The translations under genes and the position numbers were made by a program. Shown in pieces: positions 34,818 to 45,519 of a DNA stretch of 64,000 bases. The notes beneath the pieces were generated by a model. The model was given only the letters and a program-made list of their open reading frames with translations, did no database searches and was not told where the DNA came from. The number at the start of each line of letters is the position of its first letter. Position 1 is the first letter of the stretch. The DNA is from Bettongia penicillata ogilbyi (Eukaryota; Chordata; Mammalia; Diprotodontia; Potoroidae). The stretch covers positions 5,647,100-5,711,099 of the forward strand of contig JAJHZJ010000399.1 in assembly GCA_023548195.1 (NCBI GenBank), written 5' to 3'.

Positions 34818-35685
34818 TGTTATCTTCTTGAATACGGTAATTCCTAAAAACTACTTGTACAAAAGGATTCTGCTTAATACATATGAATTTCACACACTCT
34901 ATGTTCTGTATCCACATTCCTCAGACCCCTTCAATATTGATTCTCACCATCCAAGATACTAATGACTCTTCCATTTTTTGAGTGAAATCAGTTAAAGTTA
35001 TCAATGACCTTTGTGACATCCTCAGTTAATTCCTTAAACACTGTGTGGCCCCCTGGTTCTCATGCTTCCTTCCTAATATTGGACATGTGCTCACATTCCT
35101 AGAAGCCTCCTCATCTACATTTGTTTCTTTTTCCTCCCATGCATCTTCCTCTCAGGTGTTTGGGTCCCAATAAGGCCCCATAGATGCAAAGGTTGCATGA
35201 ATGTTCCTGTTGTTAAATTTCCCCTTCTTATTTTCTTTGAGCCACTATCAAAACTGCCTTTTCTATTACCACTTGACACTTTTTAGCTTGCTCTTTAAAG
35301 GAAAATTTGGAGACTGTAGCATAAAAACTTTTCTTTCAAATCAGCTAGCTCCCTTTTCAGCTAAACCTTTTCTTCCCGTAATTTGTCTCTATTTTTATGT
35401 GCAATATGATAACATTTTAACCATACCCATCCTCTTCTATGTACCCTTACCATTTCTTTCCCTGGTTCTATTGTCTTTCCTTGCAAACATCTTTCTAAAT
35501 CTCTGGGTTCTCCCTTCTGTAGCTTTGGGTCCCAGTTTTTACAGTGTCCTCTGCTTTTAGCACTTTATCTCACCAGGGACAAATAAGGTAAATTCTGTGA
35601 TCCTGGTATACCCATTTAGTTCCCTAGAGTCTTCCTGTCTCCAAATAGTGATTTTATATTTTGCAATCCAATCCTCATCACCATT

Positions 35686-36138
35686 TGTAGTGCCAGTGGG
35701 ATACCCACAGCAGCCACCATACTTATGAAGGCATATTTCCTGGGTAAATTTGCAAAGTATAAACTCTCTTCCTCAAATAAGAAACCAAAATATTTATTCA
35801 GATACCAGAAAGCCAATTCCCCTATGGTGATAATGAAGCTTGTTCACATTACCAAGAGAGGGAAGACTGCCATCCCCAAACCTTCCCTCCATCAGACCTC
35901 TCCACAAATGAGCTCTCTTAGGCAAAATGCCCCTCTCTCAGGCTAGCTGCTCTGCTCTGCTCTGCCTGCTGTCTTTCTCTCACCTCCTTCTCAGTCTCTT
36001 CCTGCTCCACCCATTCAGAAAGCTCCTCCCACCATGGGTTTCATGTGACTCAAGCTGTGGCCTGCACCACATGCTCAAAGCATGTTGCATCAACATATTA
36101 AGGAGTAGGGGGGATCTTCAAACTCACTTAACATTACA
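35686..36138 (-). repeat. 5' LTR of ERV-2
   Basis: 453 bases from TGTAATGTT to CACTACA on the minus strand. Two bases past its inner end comes TGGTGATGAGG, where a tRNA primer-binding site is expected. The TGG is as in a normal site but the rest fits no tRNA I can name. Confidence 0.85.
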
Positions 36139-36143
36139 CTGTA
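36139..36143. repeat. right TSD of ERV-2
   Basis: ctgta, identical to 33059-33063. Confidence 0.8.
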
Positions 36144-36169
36144 ATAGCCTTCTAGTTGATTTTGTGCCT

Positions 36170-36580
36170 GAATTCACTCCATATTCCAATCCATTTTCCA
36201 TATGACTTCCAATGAGAGTTTTCTAAAACAGATCTGATTATGTCTACCCCATGACTTCCACAGTGATCTTTGTAAAGAATTGACCATGTCACTCCTTTAC
36301 AAAAAAGAAAAATAACCCACAACCTCCCACAGCTTTTGAATTCTTTCAAGTTAATATCCTCTGCTTGACATTTAAACCTCTGTATCCTGGGCCTTTTAGA
36401 TCTTCATAGTTTTACTCATTATTCCCTCTATATTGGACAACTTACTTCCCATCGTTAATTTCTATGATTTTACACTGAGTATTTCCTAGCCCTGGCACGA
36501 TTTTCTTCTTCACTTCTATCTCCCAGAATCCCTGGCTTCTTTCAAGAGTCAGATAAAATTCCATTACCTTGTTTTGTAGT
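36170..36580 (+). repeat. L2 LINE 3' region
   Basis: Shows L2 landmarks in order: 'aaacagatctgattatgtct', 'accatgtcactcctttaca', 'ctttcaagttaatatcctct' and 'ttcaagagtcagataaaatt'. Old and diverged. Confidence 0.7.
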
Positions 36581-36864
36581 TTTTTTTTTCTTTCCCATTA
36601 ATTTGATAAACAAGGGGAAGGGGCAACAGGACAGATTAATACAACTATTTGTTGTATAAAAAAAATAAACTAAAAATGTTCATTTCATTGGATGGTTTTT
36701 GGAGAGGACGAACAGGATATAGGAAGAAATTTAAACAATACAATTTTTAAATTATTTTTAAAAGCATCTGGTGTATCTACCTCTTCAATTTTTAGATAAA
36801 CCAAGATTTAGAAAGTCGAGACACAAAATTAGCATCACAATGCATACTGAAAACTTCAGGTAGC
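36581..36864. other. no recognised feature
   Basis: AT-rich spacer before the next L1. Confidence 0.4.
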
Positions 36865-36916
36865 CAAGTTGGCAAATTAAGCAGTAAATGGTTCTCACTT
36901 TCCCATATTAGCCTCT

Positions 36917-36961
<45 letters not shown>
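36917..36961. repeat. (CA)n microsatellite in the L1 5' UTR
   Basis: Perfect CA run. Confidence 0.95.
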
Positions 36962-36965
<4 letters not shown>

Positions 36966-38289
36966 ATTTTCCCAAGAAAAATACTGAAACAGCAGAGCCA
37001 ACAGAAAGGCAGGATGCAGCAGTCTTTTAGCTGATAGAACTCAGAGGATTAAAGGAAATGTCCCTTTTGCTCCCAGAGAAGAGGAGAAGTCTAGGAGAGG
37101 AGGTGCCCTGGCAAGCTAGCAGCAAGCCCCACCTCACAAATCAGCTAGAGATCCTGAGTCCTAGGGTGGGTGAGGGAGGTGGAGCATGCAAGCACTAATG
37201 CCGGGACCCCTGCATGCCTTGGCATAGAACAAGGGAACCTGAACACTGCAATTCAGAAACCTGCCTTGTATGCCAGTGGGCAGGCATACAACAGTCTATG
37301 CAACTCCAGGCATACAGGCAGGCATCCTCCAGTTGTGGAACTCCCACATGCTTCAGTGAAACTCCAGACAGGCAGGTGTCTTCCAGAAGCCAGAACTCCT
37401 TATGCTTCAGCAAAGTACCAGTGAGCAGGTGTTCTTCAGCACCCATACCCCACTTTCACCCTGAGAGGTTAAGTGTAGCACCAGGGAAATGCAGAAAAAT
37501 TCCTCCTGGAATCACCATATGCCAGGCAGCAAAACTATGATCCCATCTCAGCACAACTTTAGCTACCAGGTCTCTACAGCCTCTATATTCAATGAAATAA
37601 TTGACTTCAAACCTTTTCTGATGAAAAGAACCAGAGCTCAACAGAAAATACGATCTTCAAATACAGGATTCAAGAGAGGCATAAAAAGGTAAACAGGAAA
37701 GAAAATAAAAAGCACATTATTCAATAAGGGCACAATGTTTCCATCCCTGGAAGGGAAGATGATACTTGTAACTCTTGAGATCTGCATCATTATAACAACA
37801 TATAGAAGGTGCAAACATTGACAGAGGGTATGGGTATAATTAGACTTTGATGTGATGATGAAATTTCTAATAAATAGGTGAAAAGAGATTGCATTGGGAG
37901 AAGAGGAAAGGAGGAGGCAGAAAAGGATAAATTATACCACATGAAAGAGCACAAAGACCTATTGCAATAGAGGGGAGAAAAGGAGATTATTGAGAATTGG
38001 TTGAACCTTACTCTTATCAAATTTGGCTCAAAGAGGGAATAACATACTCAGCTTTAGAAACCTAACTTACCCCACAGCAAGTAGAAGGGGGAAGGGGAAA
38101 GAAAAGGATAGTGATAAAAATGAAAGAAGATATAGTAGGGGAAAAGGGAAAGAAAACAGGGGGGTCTGATAGAAAGCAAATCAGATTGAGGGAAGAAGAG
38201 GTCAGAATTAAAAAAAAAAACTAGTGAGAAGGGAAAGAGAAAAAGGAAAGAGAAAAGCATAAATGGGGTGAGGGAGATAGGATGGAGAG

Positions 38290-39329
38290 AAAGACACAGA
38301 TAATAAGCATAACTGTGAATGTGAATGGGATGAACTCTCCAATAAAATAGAAACAGATAGTAGAATAGATTAAAAACCATAATCCTGCAATATGTTATTT
38401 ACCAGAAACAAACTTGAAGTAGTATGCACACAGAGTAAAGGTAAAAGGGTGGAATAGAATATATTACACTTCACTTGACATAAAAACAAAGCAGTGATAG
38501 TAATCCTGATCTCAGAAAAACCAAAAGCAAACATAGATTTGATTAAGAGGCATAAAAAAGGAAACTGCATCCTACTAAAATGTACCATAGACAATGAAAT
38601 AATATCATTACTAAACATACATGCAACAAGTGATATAGCATCCAAATTCTTAGAGAAAAAAATTAAAGGAGTTACAGGAGGAAATAAACAGTCAAACTAT
38701 ACTAGTGGTAGACCTCAAAATCCCACTCTCAGAAGTAGATAAAACTAATCATAAAATAAGTAAAACAGAAGTTAAGGAAGTGAATGGAATTTTAGAAAAG
38801 TTGCATATCTCAGACTGCTGGGTAAATTTGAATGGGGGCTTAAAGGAATATACCTTTTCCTCTGTGATACATGATACTAACTTGAAAACTGACCTTGTAT
38901 TCAGGAATAAAAACCTCACAAATATAAAAAAGAGAAATATTAAATATATCCTTTTCAGGTGACATTGCAATAAAAACTATATCTAATAAAAGACAATGGA
39001 AGGAGGGACTAAAGTATTTGTAAACTAAATAATCTTAATACTAAGGACTGAGCAGGTCAAACAACAAATCATAGAAATAACTTCAACCAAGAGAAAGACA
39101 ATGAAGAGAAAATATACCAAAACTTATGGAATGAAGCCAAAGCATTTCTTAAGGGAAATTTTACATGCCTAAATAACTAAATGAATAAAATAGAGAAAGA
39201 AGAGATCAATGATTTGGGCATTTAACTAAAAATGCTAGAGAAAGAACAAATTAAAAACCATCAGTTAAATAGAAAAATAGAAATTCTGAAAACCAAAGGA
39301 GAGACTAATAAAACTGAAATTAAGAAAAC
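38290..39329 (+). pseudogene. L1 ORF2 endonuclease domain, decayed
   Basis: ORF2 in L1 encodes an apurinic-type endonuclease that nicks target DNA, followed by reverse transcriptase. Here the N-terminal strand-turn motif (NVNGMNSPIK) and the core 'AVIVILISEKPKANIDLIKR' are legible. So is the 'YTFSS' segment, which in L1 precedes the S-x-I-D catalytic motif; here the aspartate context is degraded. Frames 38494-38742 and 38705-38962 are the two longest surviving pieces. Confidence 0.75.
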
Positions 39330-39785
39330 TGTTATAATGGTAATTTAAATTGAAAGAGCTTTCTCATTCATTGAAAGGTCCATGTGACCTGTTTGTGTCA
39401 CATGGAAGTCTGAGTCATATGGAACCTATGGTGTGAGGAGTTTGCTGAATGGATGGAGAAGGAAAGGTGGAGCATAAGTGAGATGAAATTGGTCAGAGAG
39501 CAATCAGAACTGAGGGAGAGAGAAAGCATAGAACTAGACTTGTGAGTGTGTATTGTTTGTTTGTGGGAAAGTCTGCTAATGTTTATAGTCTTCTTGGTTA
39601 TTATGATGTATTTCTGTATTACTATGATGTATTTGGCTTTCTGATTTGGGGATTTGACTTTCTGGTATCTGAATAAATTCTTTTGTTCTGTCTTCCACTA
39701 GGAGAGTCTGTTGTATTTTGGGATTCAGAATTGTGCTCGCATAACCATAGTCACTGTAGAAACTATGAATGTTGTGTTGGTGTTA
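39330..39785 (+). repeat. solo LTR of the ERV-1/ERV-2 family inside an L1
   Basis: Starts TGTTATAATGG and contains 'ggtccatgtgacctgtttgt', 'tcacatggaagtctgagtca' and 'aggaaaggtggagca'. AATAAA with 'ttcttttgttctgtcttcca' follows, and it ends near 'ctatgaatgttgtgttggtg'. This is the plus-strand counterpart of the LTRs at 16176, 18068, 33064 and 35686. L1 ORF2 sequence continues on both sides. A TSD was not resolved. Confidence 0.75.
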
Positions 39786-42125
39786 GAAATATTGAACTAA
39801 TATATAAAGCTAAGAACTGTTTTTATGGAAAAAAACAATAAACTAGATAAACCTTTGTTGTTAATTGAATGTAAAGAAAATGAAGAACAAAACCAAACTA
39901 CCAGCATCAAAAGAGAAAAGACTGGATTCAGTACTAAAAAAGAGGAAATAAAACAATAAATAGGAGCAAATTTGCCCAACCATAAACCAATAAATTTGAC
40001 AATCTTAGAGAAATAGATGAATGCATATAAAAATATGAATTATCAAGATTAAAGAAAAGGAAATAAAATGCTTAGGTAACTCTAAATGAGAAAAAAAAAT
40101 TGACAAGTCAACAATGAATTCCCTAGGGAAAAATATCTCCAGGGAGAGCTTGATTGACAAGTGAATTCTACCAAACATTTGAAGGACAGAAAATTCTATT
40201 AATATATAAACTATTTGGGAAAACAAAAAAAAGGAGCACCACCAAATTCTTTTTTATGATAAAAATTGGTGCTGGAACATAAACCAGGGCCAAAACAGAG
40301 AAGGAAAATTATAAATCAATTTGCCTAATAAATAAACAAAAATTTTAAATAAAATAGAAGCAAAGAGATAACAGCAACTTATCAAAAGAACAATACACTA
40401 TGACCAGGTAGGATTTATACCATGAATGCAGGACTTGTTCAACATTAGAGAAACCATAAGAATAATTAACCATATCAATAATAAAATTAACAGAAATCAT
40501 GTGACCATCTAAACAGAAGCAGGATAAATTTTGAGAAAATACAACAGCCATTCCTATTAAAAAATACTAGAGCACATATGAATCAATGCAGCCTTTCTTA
40601 AATTGAAAAGTAGCATCTATCTAAGACTGTCAGCAAGCATTATATGTAATGGGAATGAACTAGGAGCATGTCCAATAAGATCAGAGGTGAAACAACATTA
40701 TCACAACTTCTATTCAATATTGTGCTAGAAATATGAACTTTAGGAATAAGAGTGGAAAAAATGAAAGAATTAGAATAAGAAAGGGAAAAAAAGCAAAGCA
40801 ACCACTCTTTGAAGATGATGTGATGACACACTTTGAAACTTCTAGAGAACCAAGTCAAAAAAACATACTATTTGAAATAATAAGCACCTTTAGCAAAGTT
40901 CCAGGATATAAAATAAATCTACATAAATCATTGGCATTTCTATACTTTACTGACAATGCCCATAAGAAAGAATTAGAAAGAGAAATTACTTTTAAAGTTA
41001 CTGTGGACATTGTAAAATATTTGAGAATCTACCTTTCAAGACAAAACCAGGAACCATATGAACACAATTTAAAAAACACTTTTCACATGAAAAAAGTCAT
41101 ATATAAATAATTGGATAAAAATAAGTTGCTCATGAGTCGGTTGAATTAATAAAATAAAAATGACAATTCCACCTAAATTAAGTTAAATGTTCAGTGCAAT
41201 ATCAATTAAACTACCAAAATCTTATTTTATCCACTAGGAAAATTAATAACAAAATTCATCTGGATGAAGAAAAGCTCTAGAATTTGAAAGGAATTAATGA
41301 AAAGAAATGCAAGGAAGGTAGCCTAGCTATAGCAGATCTAAAATTGTATATAAAGCAACCATCATACAACTACTACTTATGGGCTAGGAAATAGAGTGAT
41401 GGATCAGTGAAATAGGTAAGGTACATGACACATAGTAGTCAATGTCTATAGTCATCTCACTATTTGACAAAAACTTCTGGGAAAACTGGAAAATAGAATG
41501 GCAGAAATGAGGCATGAATCAACATCTTATGCCCTAGACCAAGATCAAGCAAAAATTGGTACATGATTTTGATATGACAGTTGAAACTACTAAGAGAACG
41601 AAAAGCAAGGCACCTGTTAGATTATAGAGAATGGAAGAATCTATGACTAAACAAGAGATAGAGAATATTATGAAACATAAAATTAATAATTTTCATTACA
41701 GTGATTTGAAAAGGTTTTGCACAAACAAAGCCAGTGCAACCGTGATGAGAAGGGAAACAAAAAGCTGGGAGATAATTTTTTACAGACAGTATCTCTGATA
41801 AAGGCCTAATCCCTTCAATATACAATGAATTGAGTCAAATTTATAAGAATATAAGTCACTCCACAATTGATGAATAAATGGTGAAAGGATATATGAACAG
41901 TTTTCTGATGAGGAAATTAAATCCATTTATAGTCACATGGAAAAATATTCTAAAATCACTATTGATTAGAGAAATGCAAGTCAAAACAACTCTGAGGTAC
42001 CATATCATACCTATCAGATTGACTAATATGAGAAAACAGGAAAATTATAAATGGTAGAGATGATGTGGGAAAATTGGAATATTAATGTATTATTTGTGGA
42101 ACTGTGAGCTGATATAAATATTTTT
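39786..42125 (+). mobile_element. L1 ORF2 reverse transcriptase and C-terminal part, decayed
   Basis: Continues the L1 after the solo LTR. Legible blocks: 'RPKQRRKIINQFA' region near 40300, 'DQVGFIP' near 40405, 'FNIRET' near 40440, 'SVSIICNGNELG' near 40640, a degraded catalytic region near 40810 (EDDVM where L1 has the F-A-D-D box), 'VPGYKINLHKSLAFLY' at 40895-40945, and 'REMQVKTTLRYH' near 41970. The longest frame is 40733-41110. It is dead and ends where a minus-strand L1 begins. Confidence 0.8.
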
Positions 42126-42134
42126 GTACATTTG

Positions 42135-43140
42135 TGTCTTGTTCTCTTTTTTCTTTTTTTTAATTTTTTCTTTTACTTTAAAATTGGATTTTTATTTAAA
42201 TTTCTCCATTTGCATGTAAAAACAATTTTTAACATTCATTTTTTAAAACTTTGAGTACCAGATTCTCCCTTCCTTCCTCCCCACCTGCCCTCCCAATTGA
42301 GAAGTCAAACAATGTGATATAGATTAAACATGTGTAGTCATGCAAAACATATCCATAATAATCATGTTGTGAAAGAAAATATAAAACATAGCAAAAACTC
42401 AAGAAAAATAAAGTTAACAAAATGTAGGCTTCAATTGACATTAAGATTCCATCAGTTCTTTCTTTGATGATGGATAGTATTTTTTATCATAAGTATTTCA
42501 GAGCTCTTTTGGATCATTAAATTGCTAAGAATAGTTAAGTAATTCACAGAAAATCATCATGAGAGATAACTGTTACTCTGTTCACAGTACCTTTCATTTT
42601 ACATCAGCTCATGCACATCTCATCAGGTTTTTCTGAGACCACACTGTTCATACAATAGTATTCCTTCATAATTACATATCATAACTTGTTCAGCCAATCC
42701 CCAACTGATGGACATCCCCTCAATTTTCAATTCTTTGCTCCCAGAAATGAACTGCTTTGAATGATTTCATATAAAATATACATGGTTTCATAGTCTTTGA
42801 GCAAAATTTCAAATTGCTCTACAGAACAGCTGAATCAGTTCACAATTCTACCAGTCATGCATTAATGTCTCATTTTCCCCCACATCTTCTCTGACATTTG
42901 TCATTTATCTTTTCTATCCTCTTAACCAATCTAATACTATAAGGAAGCACCCCAGAAAATTTTCAATTTGCATTTCTCCAAACAATAATGAGTTAGAGAA
43001 TTTTTAATGTGACTATAACTTTGATTACTTCACCTGAAAACTGATCATATCTTTTGATCATTTATCAGTTGGGGAAATGGGTCTTCTTTTTATATATTTG
43101 ACTCATTTCTCTGTTTGATAAATGAGGCCCTAATCAGAGA
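42135..43140 (-). mobile_element. L1 3' UTR and ORF2 C-terminus
   Basis: Antisense L1: 'caatccccaactgatggaca', 'aattgctctacagaacagct' and 'tcagttggggaaatggg' are the complements of L1 ORF2 C-terminal codons. The 3' UTR (42190-42370) contains the complement of 'ttcacaacatgattattatg', which also occurs in HAL1 3' regions. Confidence 0.75.
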
Positions 43141-45512
43141 AACCCGCTTCAATTTTTTTTCAGCTATTATCATTAACTGTATTTTTCTCCATCCTATCCC
43201 CTCATTTATTCTATGCTCTCTCCTTTCTCTTTTCTGCCTCAAAAATGTTTTGCTTCTGACTAAACTCTCCCTGAATCGACCTTCTCTTCTGTCACTCCCC
43301 TTCTCTTATCCCCTTTCTTTTCTTTCCTATAGGGTGAGATAAATTTCTATATCCATATGAATGTGTATGTCATTGCCTCTTTGCGCCAATTTTGATAAAA
43401 AAATAAAGTTCATTCACTCCCCTTCATCTCCCTTTTATCCACCTCCATTATAAAACTTTTTCTTCCCCTTTGTATGTGAGATAATTTCTCCAACTCTACC
43501 TCTCCCTTTCTCTTTCTCTCAGTATATTTCTCTCTCACCCTTTAATTTTATTTTTTTAGATATCCCTTCATATTCAAGTCACAACTGCACCCTCTGTTTA
43601 TATATACTCCTTTTAAGTATCCTAATAAAAGTGAGAAAGGTCTTATGAGTTACAAATATCTTCTCATGTTGGAATGTAAAATTTAGCTATTAAGTCCCTT
43701 TCTTGTTTACCTGTTTAAGTTTTTCTTGAGTCTTGTATTTGAAAATCAAATTTTCTATTCCATTCTTGTCTATGTCATCAAGAATGCTTTAAATCTCATT
43801 GAATGTCCTTTCTCCCCCTGAAGGACTGTACTCAGTCTTTTGAGGGTAGCTGATTTTTGTATTTAATCCTTGTTTCTTTGACCTCCAGAATATCATATTC
43901 CAAACCATCTGATACTTTAATGTAGAACCTGCTAAATCTTCTGTTATCCTGCCTGTGGCTCCAAAATACTTAATTTGTTTCTTTCTGTTTGCAATATTCT
44001 CTCCTTGACCTGGGAGCTCTGGAATTTGGCTATAGTATTCTTGGAAGTTTTTATTTGGGGATCTCTTTCAGGAGCTAATGAGTCAGTTCTTTCATTTTCT
44101 ATTTTACCTAACGGTTCTTTAATTTCAGGATAGTTTTCCTTGATGATGTCTTGAAAGATGACATCTAGGTTATACTTTTTTATCATGACTTTCAGTTAGT
44201 GCAATAATCTTTAAATTATCTCTGCTCATTCTACTTTCCAGGTCAGTTATTTTTTTTTTCCAATGAGATATTGCCTGTCTTCCATTTTGTCATTCTTTCA
44301 GTTTTGTTTTATTGTTTTTTATTTCTCTAAAATTAATTAGTTTCTACTTGCTCCATTCCAATTTTTCAGGAATTATTTTCTTCACTGAGCCTTTAGACTT
44401 CCTTTTCCATGTGTCCCATGCTGCTTTTTAAGACATTCTTCTCCTCATTGCCTTTTGGACCTCTTTTAAAATTTGGCCTAATCTGTTTTCTTTTAGGTTG
44501 CTATTTTCTTCAGTTTTTTTTTGTTTCCTTTAACAATTGTTGACTTGTTTTTCATGATTTCTTTACATCATTCACATTTCTCTTCCCAATTTTTCCTCTA
44601 CCTCTCTTACTTACTTTTCAAAATCTCTTCTGAGGATTTTCATGACCTGAAACCAATTCATATTTTTCTTGGAGGCAGTGAATATAGGAGCTTTGCTTTC
44701 TTCTTCTGAGTGCATCTTGATCTTCCTTGTCACCACAGTAACTGTCTGTAGTCATAGTTTTTTTCCCCATTGTTTGTTCATTGTTCCAGCCTATTACTTA
44801 ACATTTAACTGTTTGTTAAAGTAGGGCTCTGCCTCCAGGATGGAGGGTGTATTGTCCCAAGATTTTGTGCAACTGTTTTCAGAAATACTTCTAGAGACCT
44901 ATAAGTTTTCAGTTCTTCCAAGGTAGCAGTAATCTAAGCTATTTACTCCTCTCATGGCCTATGCTATATTCTGTGAGTGATCAAATGCATTGTCTTCTGT
45001 CCTAGAACTTTGAGAAGGGTCCTCCCTCCACTGTGACTGCAAGCTCTGTTGCACTAGTGCTTTTTCTTGTTCTGAGACTGCCATTGACTGTTTCAACCCA
45101 GATTTGAGTATAGGCAAAATAACAGAGTTCTGCTTCAGTGCTAGCCAAAATACCCCTGCAATCTCTTTCTGACGAGCTAATTGATCCCTTTACCATCTGT
45201 GGGTTGAGTTCTAGAAGCAACTGCTGCTGGTGTAGTCACTGTTGATTCAATCACTCCCCAGGCCTGTTCCTGGTTTACTGGGGCACAGGCTGTGCCAGCA
45301 TGACATGTACTCTATTTTGCTACACTCTCACCCAGGTGAGGTAGACCATTCCTGTTGGTCTTCCAAGGTGTCTTAGGTTGAGAATTTGTTTCACTCCATC
45401 TTTTTGTGGATTCTGCTGCTCTAGAAATTGGTTAATTTTTTTAAAAGCCATTTTGAGGGTTTGGGGTGGCGGTCATGCGAGTTCTTGTCTTTCCTCCACC
45501 ATCTTACCTCAA
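43141..45512 (-). mobile_element. L1 5' UTR, ORF1 and inter-ORF region
   Basis: On the minus strand: start 'gaggtaagatggtggaggaa' near 45512, a 5' UTR to about 44770, ORF1 (about 44770-43740) and the purine-rich inter-ORF region to 43141. There it joins the L1 3' part at 42135-43140 without an endonuclease or reverse-transcriptase segment. One internally deleted L1 is the simplest reading. ORF1 is an older variant: 'SLAPERDP', 'NTIAKFQSSQVKERIL' in the frame 43944-44186. Confidence 0.7.
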
Positions 45513-45519
45513 CCCTCAT

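Larger units (their letters stand above)
33064..36138 (-). mobile_element. ERV-2, non-autonomous LTR retrotransposon with two LTRs
   Basis: LTRs at 33064-33525 and 35686-36138 in minus orientation with intact TGT...ACA ends and a perfect 5-bp TSD (ctgta). The internal region (33526-35685) aligns with that of ERV-1 at both ends and in the middle (34060-34500 with 17210-17530) but is about 0.7 kb longer. No protease, reverse transcriptase, integrase or envelope was recognised. Near its 5' end a broken frame gives a short coiled-coil-like segment that may be a gag relic. The 5-bp TSD and lack of pol recall class III non-autonomous (MaLR-like) elements, but this class call is inference. Confidence 0.85.
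36865..39329 (+). mobile_element. L1 with ORF2, 5' part
   Basis: Begins 'gtagccaagttggcaaatta', an L1 5' end. The 5' UTR (to about 37560) contains a CA microsatellite and tandem-like 'ccagtgggcaggcat' units. ORF1 is almost wholly deleted: sequence jumps to its C-terminus at about 37585 ('FKPFLMKRT'). An inter-ORF purine-rich region (37700-38290) leads to ORF2, whose endonuclease domain reads 'VNVNGMNSPIK', 'VILISEKPKANIDLIKRHKK', 'LLNIHA' and 'EYTFSSVIHDTNLKTDLVF' with frame breaks. Interrupted at 39330 by a solo LTR. Confidence 0.8.

Noticed and set aside
36905..36965. CRISPR-like or other structured direct repeats
   Set aside because: The dinucleotide and triplet runs are ordinary microsatellites; no spaced, conserved repeat array exists in the window.
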